NCBI RefSeq assembly: GCF_900566085.1
Contig: NZ_UPHT01000153.1
Coordinates: 1-46,770 of the forward strand
Direction: 5' to 3'
DNA length: 46,770 nucleotides
Source of the DNA: Mycobacterium attenuatum
GTDB lineage: Bacteria > Actinomycetota > Actinomycetes > Mycobacteriales > Mycobacteriaceae
The notes below the pieces were generated by a model that did not search any database, had not been told where the DNA came from, and saw nothing but the letters and a program-made list of their open reading frames with translations. How positions within the stretch are numbered: the first letter of the stretch is position 1; every line of letters starts with the position of its first letter. The position numbers and the translations under genes are program-made. Shown here piece after piece: positions 1 to 9,700 of the stretch.

Positions 1-85
1 CGGAAAGCCCGCCCACCCCGGCGACACGGGCAGGCTAAACACACCCCAAGCCCAAAAATAGCTACCGCTCAGCACTTTTCGTGGC

Positions 86-1168
86 TCAGCGCCCCCGAAC
101 CCCACCGGCGCGAAAAATCGAGGCTAGCCCGGTCGCCTCGCGGAATCCACTCTCATTTGCGCACTTCTTGATCAGCCACTTGACGCACGCCTCGGTATAG
201 AGATAGTCGCTGTGGGCAGTGTCGTAGACGCACCACTCGGCTTTGGTGTTCTTCGGGTTCGGGTCCTTCTTGGGCGGCCTGACGTTGTGCTTCCGCCAGA
301 AGTGGGCCATCTCGTGTGAGGGTTTGAATCGGAACGGGATCGCGCTTTCGACTCGCTCTGCAACCTGCCCGGGTTTGAACTTGTCGGCGTTCGTGACGAC
401 TTGGGTCCTGGTCTTTGTGATGACGAGACCGCCATTGGCGGCGATCTCCTCGGCGGCGCGCTGCTGTTCCGGGGTGAGGTCGCGCTGGTTGACGAACTGC
501 AGGGAGAGGTCGCCCTTTCGGTTACCGCTCTCCAGCAGGACGGTTAGCCGCATGCAGTACCGGGGGTCACGCGACACCTCGTCACCGAGTCCTGCGTCGT
601 ACTCGGCGAGGAATCGCCGCAGGTCCGCGGGCAGGGTCTTCGTGAGCTTCAGCAGATCCGCCTTTCCCTGGTCGGTGAACCCACCGATGAACACGGGGAA
701 GTGCAGCCTGTGGGCCAGTGAGTGCTTGGCTCCGGCGAACTCGGTGACGAAAGCCTCGTAGTTGAGCAACATCGCATGACACTCGCCATTGACCACCGTG
801 CGCAGCGCCTCGTCGCTTCCCGTGTGACGGTGCTCAATTTTGTTCCGCAGCTCTATGAAGAACTCTAGGTTGGCCCGCACAGCGGCGCAGTCGGCAAACT
901 CCTGCTTGACGAACCACTCCACAGATTGGGACATGCGCTCGCCGTTGATGTACTTGTACCTGCGGGGCTGCTCGCTGAGCAGAACGTGGTAGTCCCTTCC
1001 CACACGGAGCCACTTCGCCTGAAACGCATAAGTCCACGCGATGTGCATATGGATGATGAAGCCCTCAAGCGCCCGCTCTCGGCCGGGGTCGTTGAACAAC
1101 GAAACTGCAAGCAAGGCCTCCTGCTGCGACGCCCGCAGGAGCAGCTCCCACCGCTGAGGTCTCGCCAT
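86..1168 (-). CDS. DUF3644 domain protein
   Basis: Protein of 360 residues. The N-terminal half (about 5-120) has the pattern I associate with DUF3644: a helix starting RWELLLRASQQEALLAV, an FNDP turn, a helix with HMHIAWTYAFQAKWL, and an ELRNKIEHRH motif near residues 106-115. This last resembles the RNase-like R-x4-H motif of HEPN-type proteins. The C-terminal half is charged and unrecognised, and contains an alcohol-rich segment and a lysine/proline-rich stretch near 290-310. The ATG at 1168 is the first start in the frame. It lies divergent from the toxin-antitoxin pair and looks like a cargo gene of the integrated element. DUF3644 has no settled function; the HEPN comparison is my inference from one motif. 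The family assignment is moderately secure. Confidence 0.6.
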   Translation of the reverse strand: MARPQRWELLLRASQQEALLAVSLFNDPGRERALEGFIIHMHIAWTYAFQAKWLRVGRDYHVLLSEQPRRYKYINGERMSQSVEWFVKQEFADCAAVRANLEFFIELRNKIEHRHTGSDEALRTVVNGECHAMLLNYEAFVTEFAGAKHSLAHRLHFPVFIGGFTDQGKADLLKLTKTLPADLRRFLAEYDAGLGDEVSRDPRYCMRLTVLLESGNRKGDLSLQFVNQRDLTPEQQRAAEEIAANGGLVITKTRTQVVTNADKFKPGQVAERVESAIPFRFKPSHEMAHFWRKHNVRPPKKDPNPKNTKAEWCVYDTAHSDYLYTEACVKWLIKKCANESGFREATGLASIFRAGGVRGR

Positions 1169-1407
1169 CGCCCGGCCGCCCCTCCCCGAGCCGACGCTCG
1201 ACGTCCGAATGATTCCACGGCGACGGGAAAGTCATGGAGACCGGCCGCAGCGTCCGAGGTGTGTCTCGACCCCGAGCGCGCGGAGGAGGACGGCGAAGAC
1301 GAATTGGTGACGCCGAGCCGCATAGGGCCGAGTGACTCCCGAAGAGTGGATTCCCTGGTAACGCGGGCGGTGCTGTCCTGCTCGGCAGAGTTCAACCCCC
1401 CATCTAT

Positions 1408-1436
1408 TTTCGTAACTTTCGTAACCCTGCTACGAT
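1408..1436 (+). promoter_or_regulatory. Promoter and tandem operator of toxin-antitoxin operon
   Basis: A perfect 9-bp tandem repeat TTTCGTAAC lies at 1408-1416 and 1417-1425, followed by a TACGAT hexamer at 1431-1436 that suits a -10 box 40 bp before the antitoxin ATG. This AT-rich patch stands out in its surroundings. Autoregulation by the HTH antitoxin is the expected role (inference). The rest of the 1169-1476 gap shows no other gene. Confidence 0.45.
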
Positions 1437-1476
1437 CGGTCGGGTTCCAGTGGGGAGATGAAAGGGAGTGAGACCC

Positions 1477-1980
1477 ATGAGCAGCGCCTCCGCGGAGATT
1501 GTTAGCCCGGTTCCGGCCGATGCCAATGGGCTTGCCGATGTCCTCAGCTTCATCGAGGCGCACGAGGCCCGTCACGGGGCCTCTCCTGAACCTGCGTTCT
1601 TCCTGTCCGGCGCGGGCGAACACGATCGTGTCGAACTGACCGAACAGCTATACGACGTTCTCAAGCGTGCCGCCCACGCACTCAGTCACGGCCAGTCGAT
1701 CAGCATCCTGACCCGCGACCAGGAAATCTCCACCCAGCAAGCCGCTGAGATCCTCGGCCTGAGCCGTCCCACGGTGGTTCGCCTCATTGATGACGGCGAG
1801 TTGGACGCGCACGTGCCCGGCGCGGTCCGACGCAAGCTACGGCTTGCCGATGTCCTTGCCTACCGTGAGGAGCTTCACGCCCGGCGCAACCGGTTCATCG
1901 CCGAGAGCTCGGCGGAGTTCGCGGACGCTGACACCGACGAGGTCGCCGAGTTGCTCGCCGAGGCGAAACGCAAGCGTTGA
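1477..1980 (+). CDS. Helix-turn-helix antitoxin (excisionase-type DNA-binding)
   Basis: Protein of 167 residues. The ATG at 1477 is chosen over the GTG at 1468 because GGGAG at 1464-1468 then sits 8 bases upstream as ribosome binding site. Residues about 85-135 hold an excisionase/MerR-like HTH: ISTQQAAEILGLSRPTVVRLIDDG followed by RKLRLADVLAYREEL (given here in two parts, contiguous pattern of helix, turn, wing). The acidic C-terminal tail (about 140-167) probably contacts the toxin. Such HTH proteins paired with a following PIN-domain gene form a known type II toxin-antitoxin arrangement in actinobacteria. It likely represses its own promoter through the tandem repeat just upstream and neutralises the PIN protein encoded 30 bp downstream. 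Confidence 0.7.
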   Translation: MSSASAEIVSPVPADANGLADVLSFIEAHEARHGASPEPAFFLSGAGEHDRVELTEQLYDVLKRAAHALSHGQSISILTRDQEISTQQAAEILGLSRPTVVRLIDDGELDAHVPGAVRRKLRLADVLAYREELHARRNRFIAESSAEFADADTDEVAELLAEAKRKR

Positions 1981-2010
1981 CCGTCCGCGGCGCCTGAAAG
2001 ACTCGCCAAC

Positions 2011-2610
2011 GTGTATCGCGCTGTCCTCGACACCTGTGCTCTTGTGCCGAGCCTTCAGCGCGACTTCCTGTTGCAGCTGGCCACTGAGGAGGCGTACTCA
2101 CCGTTGTGGGGGTCTGGGATTCTCTTCGAGCTGGACTACGTACTCGCCAGCCTGCACGACAGGCGCGGGATCACTGATAGCGCCGATCGCCGTCAGCACC
2201 TTTTGGATCAACTGAAGCAGGCATTTCCGGGCTCAGAGGTTCACGCACCCAAAGACCGGGAGTACAGCTACGGGCTCAATGATCCTTATGACGGCCACGT
2301 CGCCCACGCCGCGATTGTCGGCAAAGCCGACGCCATCGTCACCGACGATCGCCGGGCCGGGTTAAGCACAGCGCACGTGCTCGTGGAGGCTGATATCGAG
2401 GTTGTGCTGCCACATGAGTTCGCCGCCAACACGGTGTCGGCGCACCCGCATGCGGGAGTCCGCGCGTTGCGAGAGATGTCGAATCGCCGAAGCAACCCGC
2501 CGCAGACCCCGGAACAGATCCTTGAGCTGCTAGTGACGCGGCACAACATGACCGAGGTCGCCGAAATCCTGCTGCCGCTGCTGGCGGAAGACACTCGGCG
2601 ACCCGGCTGA
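2011..2610 (+). CDS. PIN-domain ribonuclease toxin
   Basis: Protein of 199 residues starting with GTG, 30 bp after the antitoxin stop. The PIN fold is shown by the first acidic residue in VLDTCALVP (residues 5-13), an internal acidic residue in GSGILFELDYVL (about 34-45), and the metal-binding cluster DPYDGHVAHAA followed by ADAIVTDDRR (about 91-115). These acidic residues bind the Mg/Mn used to cut RNA. A C-terminal extension of about 60 residues beyond the PIN core (RRSNPPQTPEQILELL) is longer than in VapC toxins and resembles the larger PIN_3-type toxins paired with excisionase-like antitoxins. The RNA target cannot be read from the sequence. It probably stabilises the mobile element or acts in phage defence. 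Confidence 0.75.
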   Translation: MYRAVLDTCALVPSLQRDFLLQLATEEAYSPLWGSGILFELDYVLASLHDRRGITDSADRRQHLLDQLKQAFPGSEVHAPKDREYSYGLNDPYDGHVAHAAIVGKADAIVTDDRRAGLSTAHVLVEADIEVVLPHEFAANTVSAHPHAGVRALREMSNRRSNPPQTPEQILELLVTRHNMTEVAEILLPLLAEDTRRPG

Positions 2611-2787
2611 CCAGCGGCAATCCTTCGTTGGCGCCCGGCCCTCAACTGCCGTGAAAGCGCCCGTCAAGGAACTTCTGGTCGGTGCCTGACCGGCCTCAGT
2701 GTGGGCGAGTCAGGCACAACACGTCGGCGGCCCTGGCTAAGGTTCCACAACGGGATCAAATCGAGATTTCGGGTCATCGGGGAGGAG

Positions 2788-5700
2788 ATGCGCCAAGTGC
2801 GACTCAACGTCGATAGAGCCGTGACCTGGAATGAACCGTCGACGCCCGCGGGCATTAAGACCGACAAGGTCTACGTGGGCCCGGACCCGCATGGACTAGG
2901 CGGGTTCCAAGTGGCAGTCGCGAACGCGCAGACCGCCCCGTCCCGGCAAGCCATTCGCGACCTCTTCATGGCACGTAGAGGCAGAACACCGATTCAGCTG
3001 ATGGTCGCGGTCGTGCACGGCGACAAAGTGCACCTATTCGGACCAGACCCGCAAGCACAGCCGATTGAAGTTCCCGTCGAACAAGCGGCTCGCCAGCTCC
3101 AATCGATCCTCTCGGAGCCGGACGTGCTGGCTGCGACCGAGCGATGCGCTGGCTTGCGAAAGGCGAGTGACGCCACCGGCGTTCCAGGATTCACCAACAG
3201 CGGATTGTTCGCGACGCACCACATCATGAGCAACGTCCCCCAGCGCAGCGATTGGCAGGAGCTCGGTGCACGCGCTCTACCTATACTGGGCAAACGTCGT
3301 AGGCAGTTGATCGACGCACTTGGCTTCACGTCTAGACCGGGGCCAAACGGCACCCTACTGCTTTCGGTTGATGATCACCCGCCGCGAGCTGTGGCGGTCT
3401 TGCTCGATGACACGGAGCAGTTCGACGCCAAGACGGCGCGGTTCCAACTATCTCCGGTCGCCTTTGGCTTGGCGGTCGCCTCCCGCGCAGAACTACCTTG
3501 GTTGGTGGTACTTCGAAAGGACCAGATTCGCCTCTACCCGGGCCGGGACGGGGTGGGCGTGGGTTCGAAGGGCCAGGCTGAAACGTACTTCGAAATCGAC
3601 CTGTCCATGGTCGACCCCGAGCATGCTGCGCTCTTGCCGCTGATCTTTTCCGCAACCGCCCTAATAGTCGGTGGTACGGCCGAGGATTTGCTACGGGACA
3701 GCGCCCGGTACGCAAGCGAGCTCGGGGAACGTCTTCGTGAGCGCATCTACGACAAGATCGTCCCGCCGCTGGCCAAGGAGGTTGCATTTCGGCTCGCATC
3801 GAACGCCGGGGTGTCACTGGACGCGGAGGGCCTGGCCACGGCCTACCGTGTAACCCTTCGGATCCTCTTCCGCCTGCTCTTCCAGGCATACGCAGAGGAT
3901 CGCAGATTACTGCCATCCGAACGCAACGAGGGTTTCGATGCGAACAGCCTCAAAACCAATGCTCGCCGGCTCCTTGAGTCCGACACCGAAGACTTTGGTG
4001 ACGCATCCACAATCTGGCTAGATCTCGTTCAGGTGTGGAACGCGATCGATCACGGCAACCCGCAGTGGCAAATCCCCGCTTACAACGGTGGCCTCTTCTC
4101 CACGGATTCTGAACGCTCGCCCGACGGCGCTCTGATCAAAAGGATCGAGCTCCCAGACAGCGTGTTGGGACCCGCGCTCAAGAGCTTGCTCATCGACGTT
4201 ACTGAAGACGGCGTTCTGGGCCTAGTCGATTTCCACTCCTTGAGCGTCCGCGAGTTCGGCACCATCTACGAGGGGCTCTTAGAGAGTTCGCTCTCGGTCG
4301 CTGAGCAAGACCTCGCCTTGAACGACGACCACGCTTGGGTGCCGGCTGATGGAGGCAAGGTCGATGCCCCAGCGGGATCTGTGTACTTCCACACTGCCTC
4401 AGGTGAGCGAAAGGCGACCGGCTCGTACTTCACTCCAAAAGTAGTCGTTGACCACCTGATCGAGACATCGATTGTTCCCGCGCTCACGGAACACCTCCAG
4501 AAGATCGCCGGCTACCTGTCAAAGGGTGACGGAGCCGCCGCGTCCCGAGAGTTCTTCGACTTCCGGGTTGTCGACCTGGCGATGGGATCAGGCCATTTCC
4601 TTGTGGCCGCCGTCGACAAGATCGAAGCCCTCATGCGCACCTTCCTCACCGAACACACCGTAGCGGGCGTAACCGAAGAGCTATTGCGCCTGGCCGGGGT
4701 GGCCAAGGACGCGCTGGGATCTGACGATGTAGCTAGGAGTGAGGTGGACGAAGTCAGCTTGCTCCGACGCCAAGTGGCGCGCAGGTGTATCTACGGGCTC
4801 GACATCAACCCGATGGCTGTCGAGCTTGCACGCTTAGCCCTATGGGTTCACACCTTCGTTCCGGGATTACCCATGAGCAACCTCGACCATGGGCTTGTCC
4901 ACGCGAATAGCCTCACCGGGATCGGATCCATTGACGAAGCACTCGATACGCTTCAGCCCGGTCGCCGGCCTGGTGAACTAAGCCTTTTCGATTCAATACT
5001 CACAGACCAATTGGCTTCTGCCAAGACACTTCTCATTGACATTGCGAACGCAAGCGAAGCTAATAAGGCTGAGATCGAGGAGGGCGCTCGCCTGCTCACT
5101 GAGGCGCGCGAGGCGGCCGACACCGCTCGCCGAATCTTCGATGCCGCGACAGCCGTGCGGCTGGGGACTCTCGCCCCGAACACCGTTCTGGACGAAGAAT
5201 CGTTGCTGAAGTTGCTCGGTCGCCCCGAAGTCGAACAAGCCCATAACCAGCTCCTACCGGCGCACATGCCGTTCCTTTTCCCGGAGGTCTTTCTTCGCGC
5301 AGTACCGGGGTTTGACGCGATCATCGGAAACCCCCCATGGGACAAGGTGCGTTGGGAGGCTGCTCCGTTTTGGGCACGGGTCAGTCCGGGCCTAATGGCG
5401 CTGCCCGACACCCAACGCGACGCCCGCATCGAGGAACTGCGCGCGGAGCGACCGGTAGAAGCTGCACGAGAACAGGCTGAGATAGCTGAACGACGACGGC
5501 TGCAAGATTACTTCAGGGATGTATTCACTCTACGTGGAGGTACCCACCTCGAACTTGCGCAACTGATGCTGGAGCGTGCGTTCAAGTCGGTTCGACCGAC
5601 TGGATATGTAGGCCTCGTACTGCCCCGGCAGTTCCTGGTGCTGGCCGGATGGAAGCGGCTGCGGGAGAATCTCTTTGGTCACCACTCTGCGAACCTAGTG

Positions 5701-6777
5701 CAAGCACGCAACGCTGGCGGCTGGCTCTTTGAAGGGGTTCACGCGAGCTACGCGGTCGTTCTGCTGACGGCTGGGCCCAAGTCCGGTGAATCCATCAACG
5801 TCGCGGTCGTTACATCTGCCGCTGCGCTCCGTTCGATCTCCGCCGAATCCACAATCGAGTTCACCTACGAAGAGTTGTCCAGCTACTCCGAAAACCTTGT
5901 AGTCCCATGGTTTAACAACCCGCGCGACCGAATCGTGTTCGATAAGATGCGTGACTATCCGCGGCTATCTGCGGGGGGATCCTGGATCGTAGGAACGCAC
6001 GACGCGCGGTGGGACTTCACCCGCACCGGCCGTGACCATGGCCTCGTCGTTACAACCGAATCTGCCGGAGCCTGGCGGGTGATGATGACCCGACACCTAG
6101 ACCCATTCTCGATCCGCAACGTCGCAGCAAAGCAGTTCGTCGAAGACTTCCGTGCCCTCGCCGCGAAATCGAAAGGGGTGGCTATCGATGCGCACGGCCT
6201 CCCCACCTATGAGTCTGAGCATCCTGTCGTGCTTTTGCGATACCCGAGTCGAAGCGATGACACCCGGACGCTCATCTCGTCGGCGCTGCCCGCGGCTGGG
6301 TTCCTCTACAACGCCGGATACGTTCACGCTATCGCTCACGAACCAGGAACCCCCGAGATGGCGCTTGTCGCGCTGATTGGCGTGCTCAACTCAAACACGG
6401 AGGACTGGTGGGCGCGAAGGTTCGTCGACCGGCATGTCACGAGCAAGGTAGTCAACAACCTCCCCCTACCTGCACTGCAGTCCGACGACGTCATTGCACT
6501 GGCCGAGCGAACCGCTGTACTGCTTCGTAATTCCGGCTATACGAGTCTTGCGGGCGGTATCGACGTCAAGGCAATTGCCGATAATTCAGCGTTCTCTGGC
6601 GAAGCGGACGAACGACTGCGCGCAGGTTCGGAAGCAGTCGTCGCCCGCGCTTATGGTCTGCAGGCGGAAGACTTGGAAGTCATCCGAACCGACTTTAGCG
6701 AGGATGGATTTCCCCGCGCCGTTTTCGACCTTGCCCGCGAAATGCTTGCTACCGGAAATACGGTTACCGCACCATGA
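2788..6777 (+). CDS. Large N6-adenine DNA methyltransferase (Eco57I/PglX-like)
   Basis: About 1329 residues from the ATG at 2788. The open frame extends to a GTG at 2701 but that part has no ribosome site; GGGGAGG at 2779-2785 favours ATG 2788 or GTG 2797. Features in order: an uncharacterised N-terminal half; GSYFTPKVVVDHLIE (about 545-560), typical before the catalytic domain of type I/IIG methylases; SAM-binding motif I DLAMGSGHF (D596-F604); GLDINPMAVELARLALW (about 672-688); and motif IV NPPW (N848-W851), specific for adenine-N6 transfer. The C-terminal 400 residues probably hold target recognition, since no separate specificity gene is present. The stop overlaps the start of the helicase gene by 4 bp (ATGA), so the two are translationally coupled. 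It likely marks self DNA. No PD-(D/E)XK nuclease is evident in it, which argues against an autonomous type IIG enzyme. Confidence 0.85.
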   Translation: MRQVRLNVDRAVTWNEPSTPAGIKTDKVYVGPDPHGLGGFQVAVANAQTAPSRQAIRDLFMARRGRTPIQLMVAVVHGDKVHLFGPDPQAQPIEVPVEQAARQLQSILSEPDVLAATERCAGLRKASDATGVPGFTNSGLFATHHIMSNVPQRSDWQELGARALPILGKRRRQLIDALGFTSRPGPNGTLLLSVDDHPPRAVAVLLDDTEQFDAKTARFQLSPVAFGLAVASRAELPWLVVLRKDQIRLYPGRDGVGVGSKGQAETYFEIDLSMVDPEHAALLPLIFSATALIVGGTAEDLLRDSARYASELGERLRERIYDKIVPPLAKEVAFRLASNAGVSLDAEGLATAYRVTLRILFRLLFQAYAEDRRLLPSERNEGFDANSLKTNARRLLESDTEDFGDASTIWLDLVQVWNAIDHGNPQWQIPAYNGGLFSTDSERSPDGALIKRIELPDSVLGPALKSLLIDVTEDGVLGLVDFHSLSVREFGTIYEGLLESSLSVAEQDLALNDDHAWVPADGGKVDAPAGSVYFHTASGERKATGSYFTPKVVVDHLIETSIVPALTEHLQKIAGYLSKGDGAAASREFFDFRVVDLAMGSGHFLVAAVDKIEALMRTFLTEHTVAGVTEELLRLAGVAKDALGSDDVARSEVDEVSLLRRQVARRCIYGLDINPMAVELARLALWVHTFVPGLPMSNLDHGLVHANSLTGIGSIDEALDTLQPGRRPGELSLFDSILTDQLASAKTLLIDIANASEANKAEIEEGARLLTEAREAADTARRIFDAATAVRLGTLAPNTVLDEESLLKLLGRPEVEQAHNQLLPAHMPFLFPEVFLRAVPGFDAIIGNPPWDKVRWEAAPFWARVSPGLMALPDTQRDARIEELRAERPVEAAREQAEIAERRRLQDYFRDVFTLRGGTHLELAQLMLERAFKSVRPTGYVGLVLPRQFLVLAGWKRLRENLFGHHSANLVQARNAGGWLFEGVHASYAVVLLTAGPKSGESINVAVVTSAAALRSISAESTIEFTYEELSSYSENLVVPWFNNPRDRIVFDKMRDYPRLSAGGSWIVGTHDARWDFTRTGRDHGLVVTTESAGAWRVMMTRHLDPFSIRNVAAKQFVEDFRALAAKSKGVAIDAHGLPTYESEHPVVLLRYPSRSDDTRTLISSALPAAGFLYNAGYVHAIAHEPGTPEMALVALIGVLNSNTEDWWARRFVDRHVTSKVVNNLPLPALQSDDVIALAERTAVLLRNSGYTSLAGGIDVKAIADNSAFSGEADERLRAGSEAVVARAYGLQAEDLEVIRTDFSEDGFPRAVFDLAREMLATGNTVTAP

Positions 6778-9700
6778 CTCAGCTACCTGACTTTGCGACC
6801 AACCACCCCTACAGTGAGGCGGCGGAGACGGTCGCCGAGAAGGTTAACGCGTTGCTTCGCCTATTGAGGGAAAACAAGGTAACCGCACCGCCGGTCGCGA
6901 TCGCCACTGCATACATCAACCCCGGCGGATTCTCACTTCTCGCCGACGAGTTGGAAGCTGCTCCGACTGTCCGCCTTCTGTTGGGCGCGGAGCCCGAAGC
7001 GGATTCTGTCCGCGCCATAGCGTCCGGTGATGCCGACCAAGACGCTAGGCGGGATGCCGCCGTACGCCACCACCAGGCATGGCTTGAAGCCGAGCGCGAC
7101 ACGATGGGATTCGCCAGAGTGCCTACCGCAGAGGCGAAGCGGATGGTGGACTGGCTACGTAGCGTCAGCGCCGATGGGAAGGCGAAGGTTGAGGTACGCC
7201 GCTACTCGGGCGGCTTCTTACACGGTAAGGCATATCTCGTCGAGGATAGTGCTGCCCAGGCGGCAATCGCAGGCTCTTCGAATATGACGTATGCCGGACT
7301 GGCCCGGAACGCTGAACTCAATCTCGGTACCGGCGGCGGGACCCCCTCCGCAGGCAAAGTCCGCGAGTGGTTCGAACACTTCTGGAAACTCAGTGATCCC
7401 TACGACTTAGCGGAACTCTTTGGCCGGTTATGGGAACCCCACACGCCGTGGTCGATTTTCTTCCGGATGCTCTGGGAACTCTACGGCGAACACCTTGACA
7501 CCGACGAGAACCCAAACATTCGAACAGGCCTGCACCTCACGCGATTTCAAGCTGACGGGGTGTCCCGGATGGAGCGCCTACTCGACGAGCACGGCGGCGT
7601 GTTGGTCGCCGACGAAGTCGGCCTCGGCAAGACATATTTGGCCGGCGAAGTGATCTACCGGACCGCGAACATCAATCGCCAGCGCGTCCTCGTGGTTGCC
7701 CCTGCTGCTCTGAAAACATCTATGTGGGAACCGTTCCTGGAGACCCACGACTTCAGTCGGTGGGTCAAGGTCTACTCCTACGAGGAGGTGCGGAACCGTC
7801 TCGATTCCGACAAAGGGCCAATTGATACGTTCCTCCAGGAGATCGAGGACTACTCTCTCGTTGTTATCGACGAGGCCCACAATCTGCGCAACTCCGGGGC
7901 GCAACGTTCCGGTGCCGTCGACCGCGTCATCACGGCCGGCAATCCGAAGAAGGTCGTGCTGTTGACCGCGACACCAGTCAACAACTCGCTGAGCGACCTC
8001 GAAACGCTCGTCAAGTACTTCATCCGCGATGATGCACGCTTCGCGTCCCTTGGAATTCCAAGCATCCGCGCATACATCCAACAGGCGCAAGCCATCGACC
8101 CCACCAATCTCACACCCGAACATCTGTTTGATCTCATGGATCAAGTCGCCGTCAGACGGACACGAAAATTCGTCAAAGAACACTATGCAAACGAGCTCAT
8201 CATCGGACCTGATGGTAAGCAGACGACGATCAAATTCCCGCAGCCGAAGGTACGTCGCATCGATTACGAACTTGACGCCGATGGTGTTGCGCTCATTGAC
8301 GCGATGGTCTACGCGCTCGACGATCCGACCGATCCTCATGCGGCGCATGCTTGGCAAGATCGAAGCCGAGATCCTCAGCGGCTCATGCTCGCTCGCTACC
8401 TATCAAGCATGTACACCGTCGACCATGATCTGCAGGAATACCAAATCACCAACGCCGGCCTCTTACGGTCAGGCCTACTCAAGCGATTGGAATCCAGTCC
8501 ACAAGCGCTGCATGCATCGCTCGACAAAATGATTTCTTCCCATCAGGCTTTCCTCGAAGCTCTCGGACGGGGCTACGTTCTCAAGGGCGAGGCCTTAAGT
8601 GAGTGGGTTTCCTCTGACTCTGACGACCTCGACGAGTTCGTCGCGGAGTTCGACCAAGACGACCAGATCGAGTCAGCCGACGGCTACCATCTCGCTGAAC
8701 TTCTCGCCGACGTCGAGTCCGACATCACCCTGTTGTGCGAATTGCGCGGCCTTGCCGCGGTAGTGGTTGATGGAGCTGAACCCAAGGTGCAGAAGCTGAT
8801 CGAAGAGCTGACCGCCATCGCCACAGAAGCGCGGCGTATCGACCCACGCGGTCTATCGCAAACAGACCGTCGGAAAGTCATCGTGTTCTCGGCCTTTACC
8901 GACACCATCATTCCGATCTATGACACAGTCGTGGAAGCCATCAACAACGCACCGCCTGAGTCACCGTTGGCCGACTACCGCGATCGGGTTGCGCCACCGA
9001 TTATGGGCTCGTACGCAAGAGCACACGAGCGAGGGGCTAGCGGCGGCGTCGACCAGGGCGGCCGCGCATCGACAATTGCCGCTTTCGCACCCCAGACCGC
9101 GGGACCCCGGAACGCTGAGGGCGAGCCGACGGCTAGGGACGAATTCGACATCCTTTTCAGCACCGACGTCCTGGCTGAGGGGGTGAACCTGCAGCAAGCA
9201 GGACAAATGATCAACTACGACCTGCCCTGGAATCCCATGCGGATCGTCCAGCGCCATGGCCGAGTCGACCGAATTGGATCCAAGCACGATTACGTCCACT
9301 TGGGACTGTTCTTTCCGTCGGAACGGCTGGACGCCTTGCTTGAGCTGGAAGCACGATTAGAGGCGAAGCTGGCGTTGGCGGATGCCGCCGTCGGAGCCGG
9401 TGAGGTGCTACCTGGCCGCGGGCCCGGGCATGAGGTCAATCTCGCCGACGATGCGGTCGCCGACGAATTCGAAAGACTGCTGGACACCGGCGGTTCCAGC
9501 GCGTCGCTGTCGGGCGAGGAATATCGTCGACGCCTATTCGGTGGCTTCGACATGGAACCTCTGATGAGATCCGATGTCCTGAGCCTTCCCTTTGGATCGG
9601 GCAGCGGCTTTGTGAATCCGGCGGTGCAAGGCAACGGCTACGTGTTCTGCATCAAAATAGGCGCCGGAGGCAAGCCGTGGTTCCGCTACGTGCCCACCGC

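Noticed and set aside
1..85. Left end of the integrated element
   Set aside because: No copy of the tRNA-Phe 3' half is present and the DUF3644 cargo gene ends right here; the boundary must be further left.
865..1623. 252-residue open frame on the minus strand
   Set aside because: It overlaps the DUF3644 N-terminus in another frame and the antitoxin promoter; arginine/serine-rich with no domain, so a shadow frame.
2701..2787. GTG 2701 as start of the methyltransferase
   Set aside because: No ribosome site precedes it, and a GGGGAGG site at 2779-2785 points to a later start.
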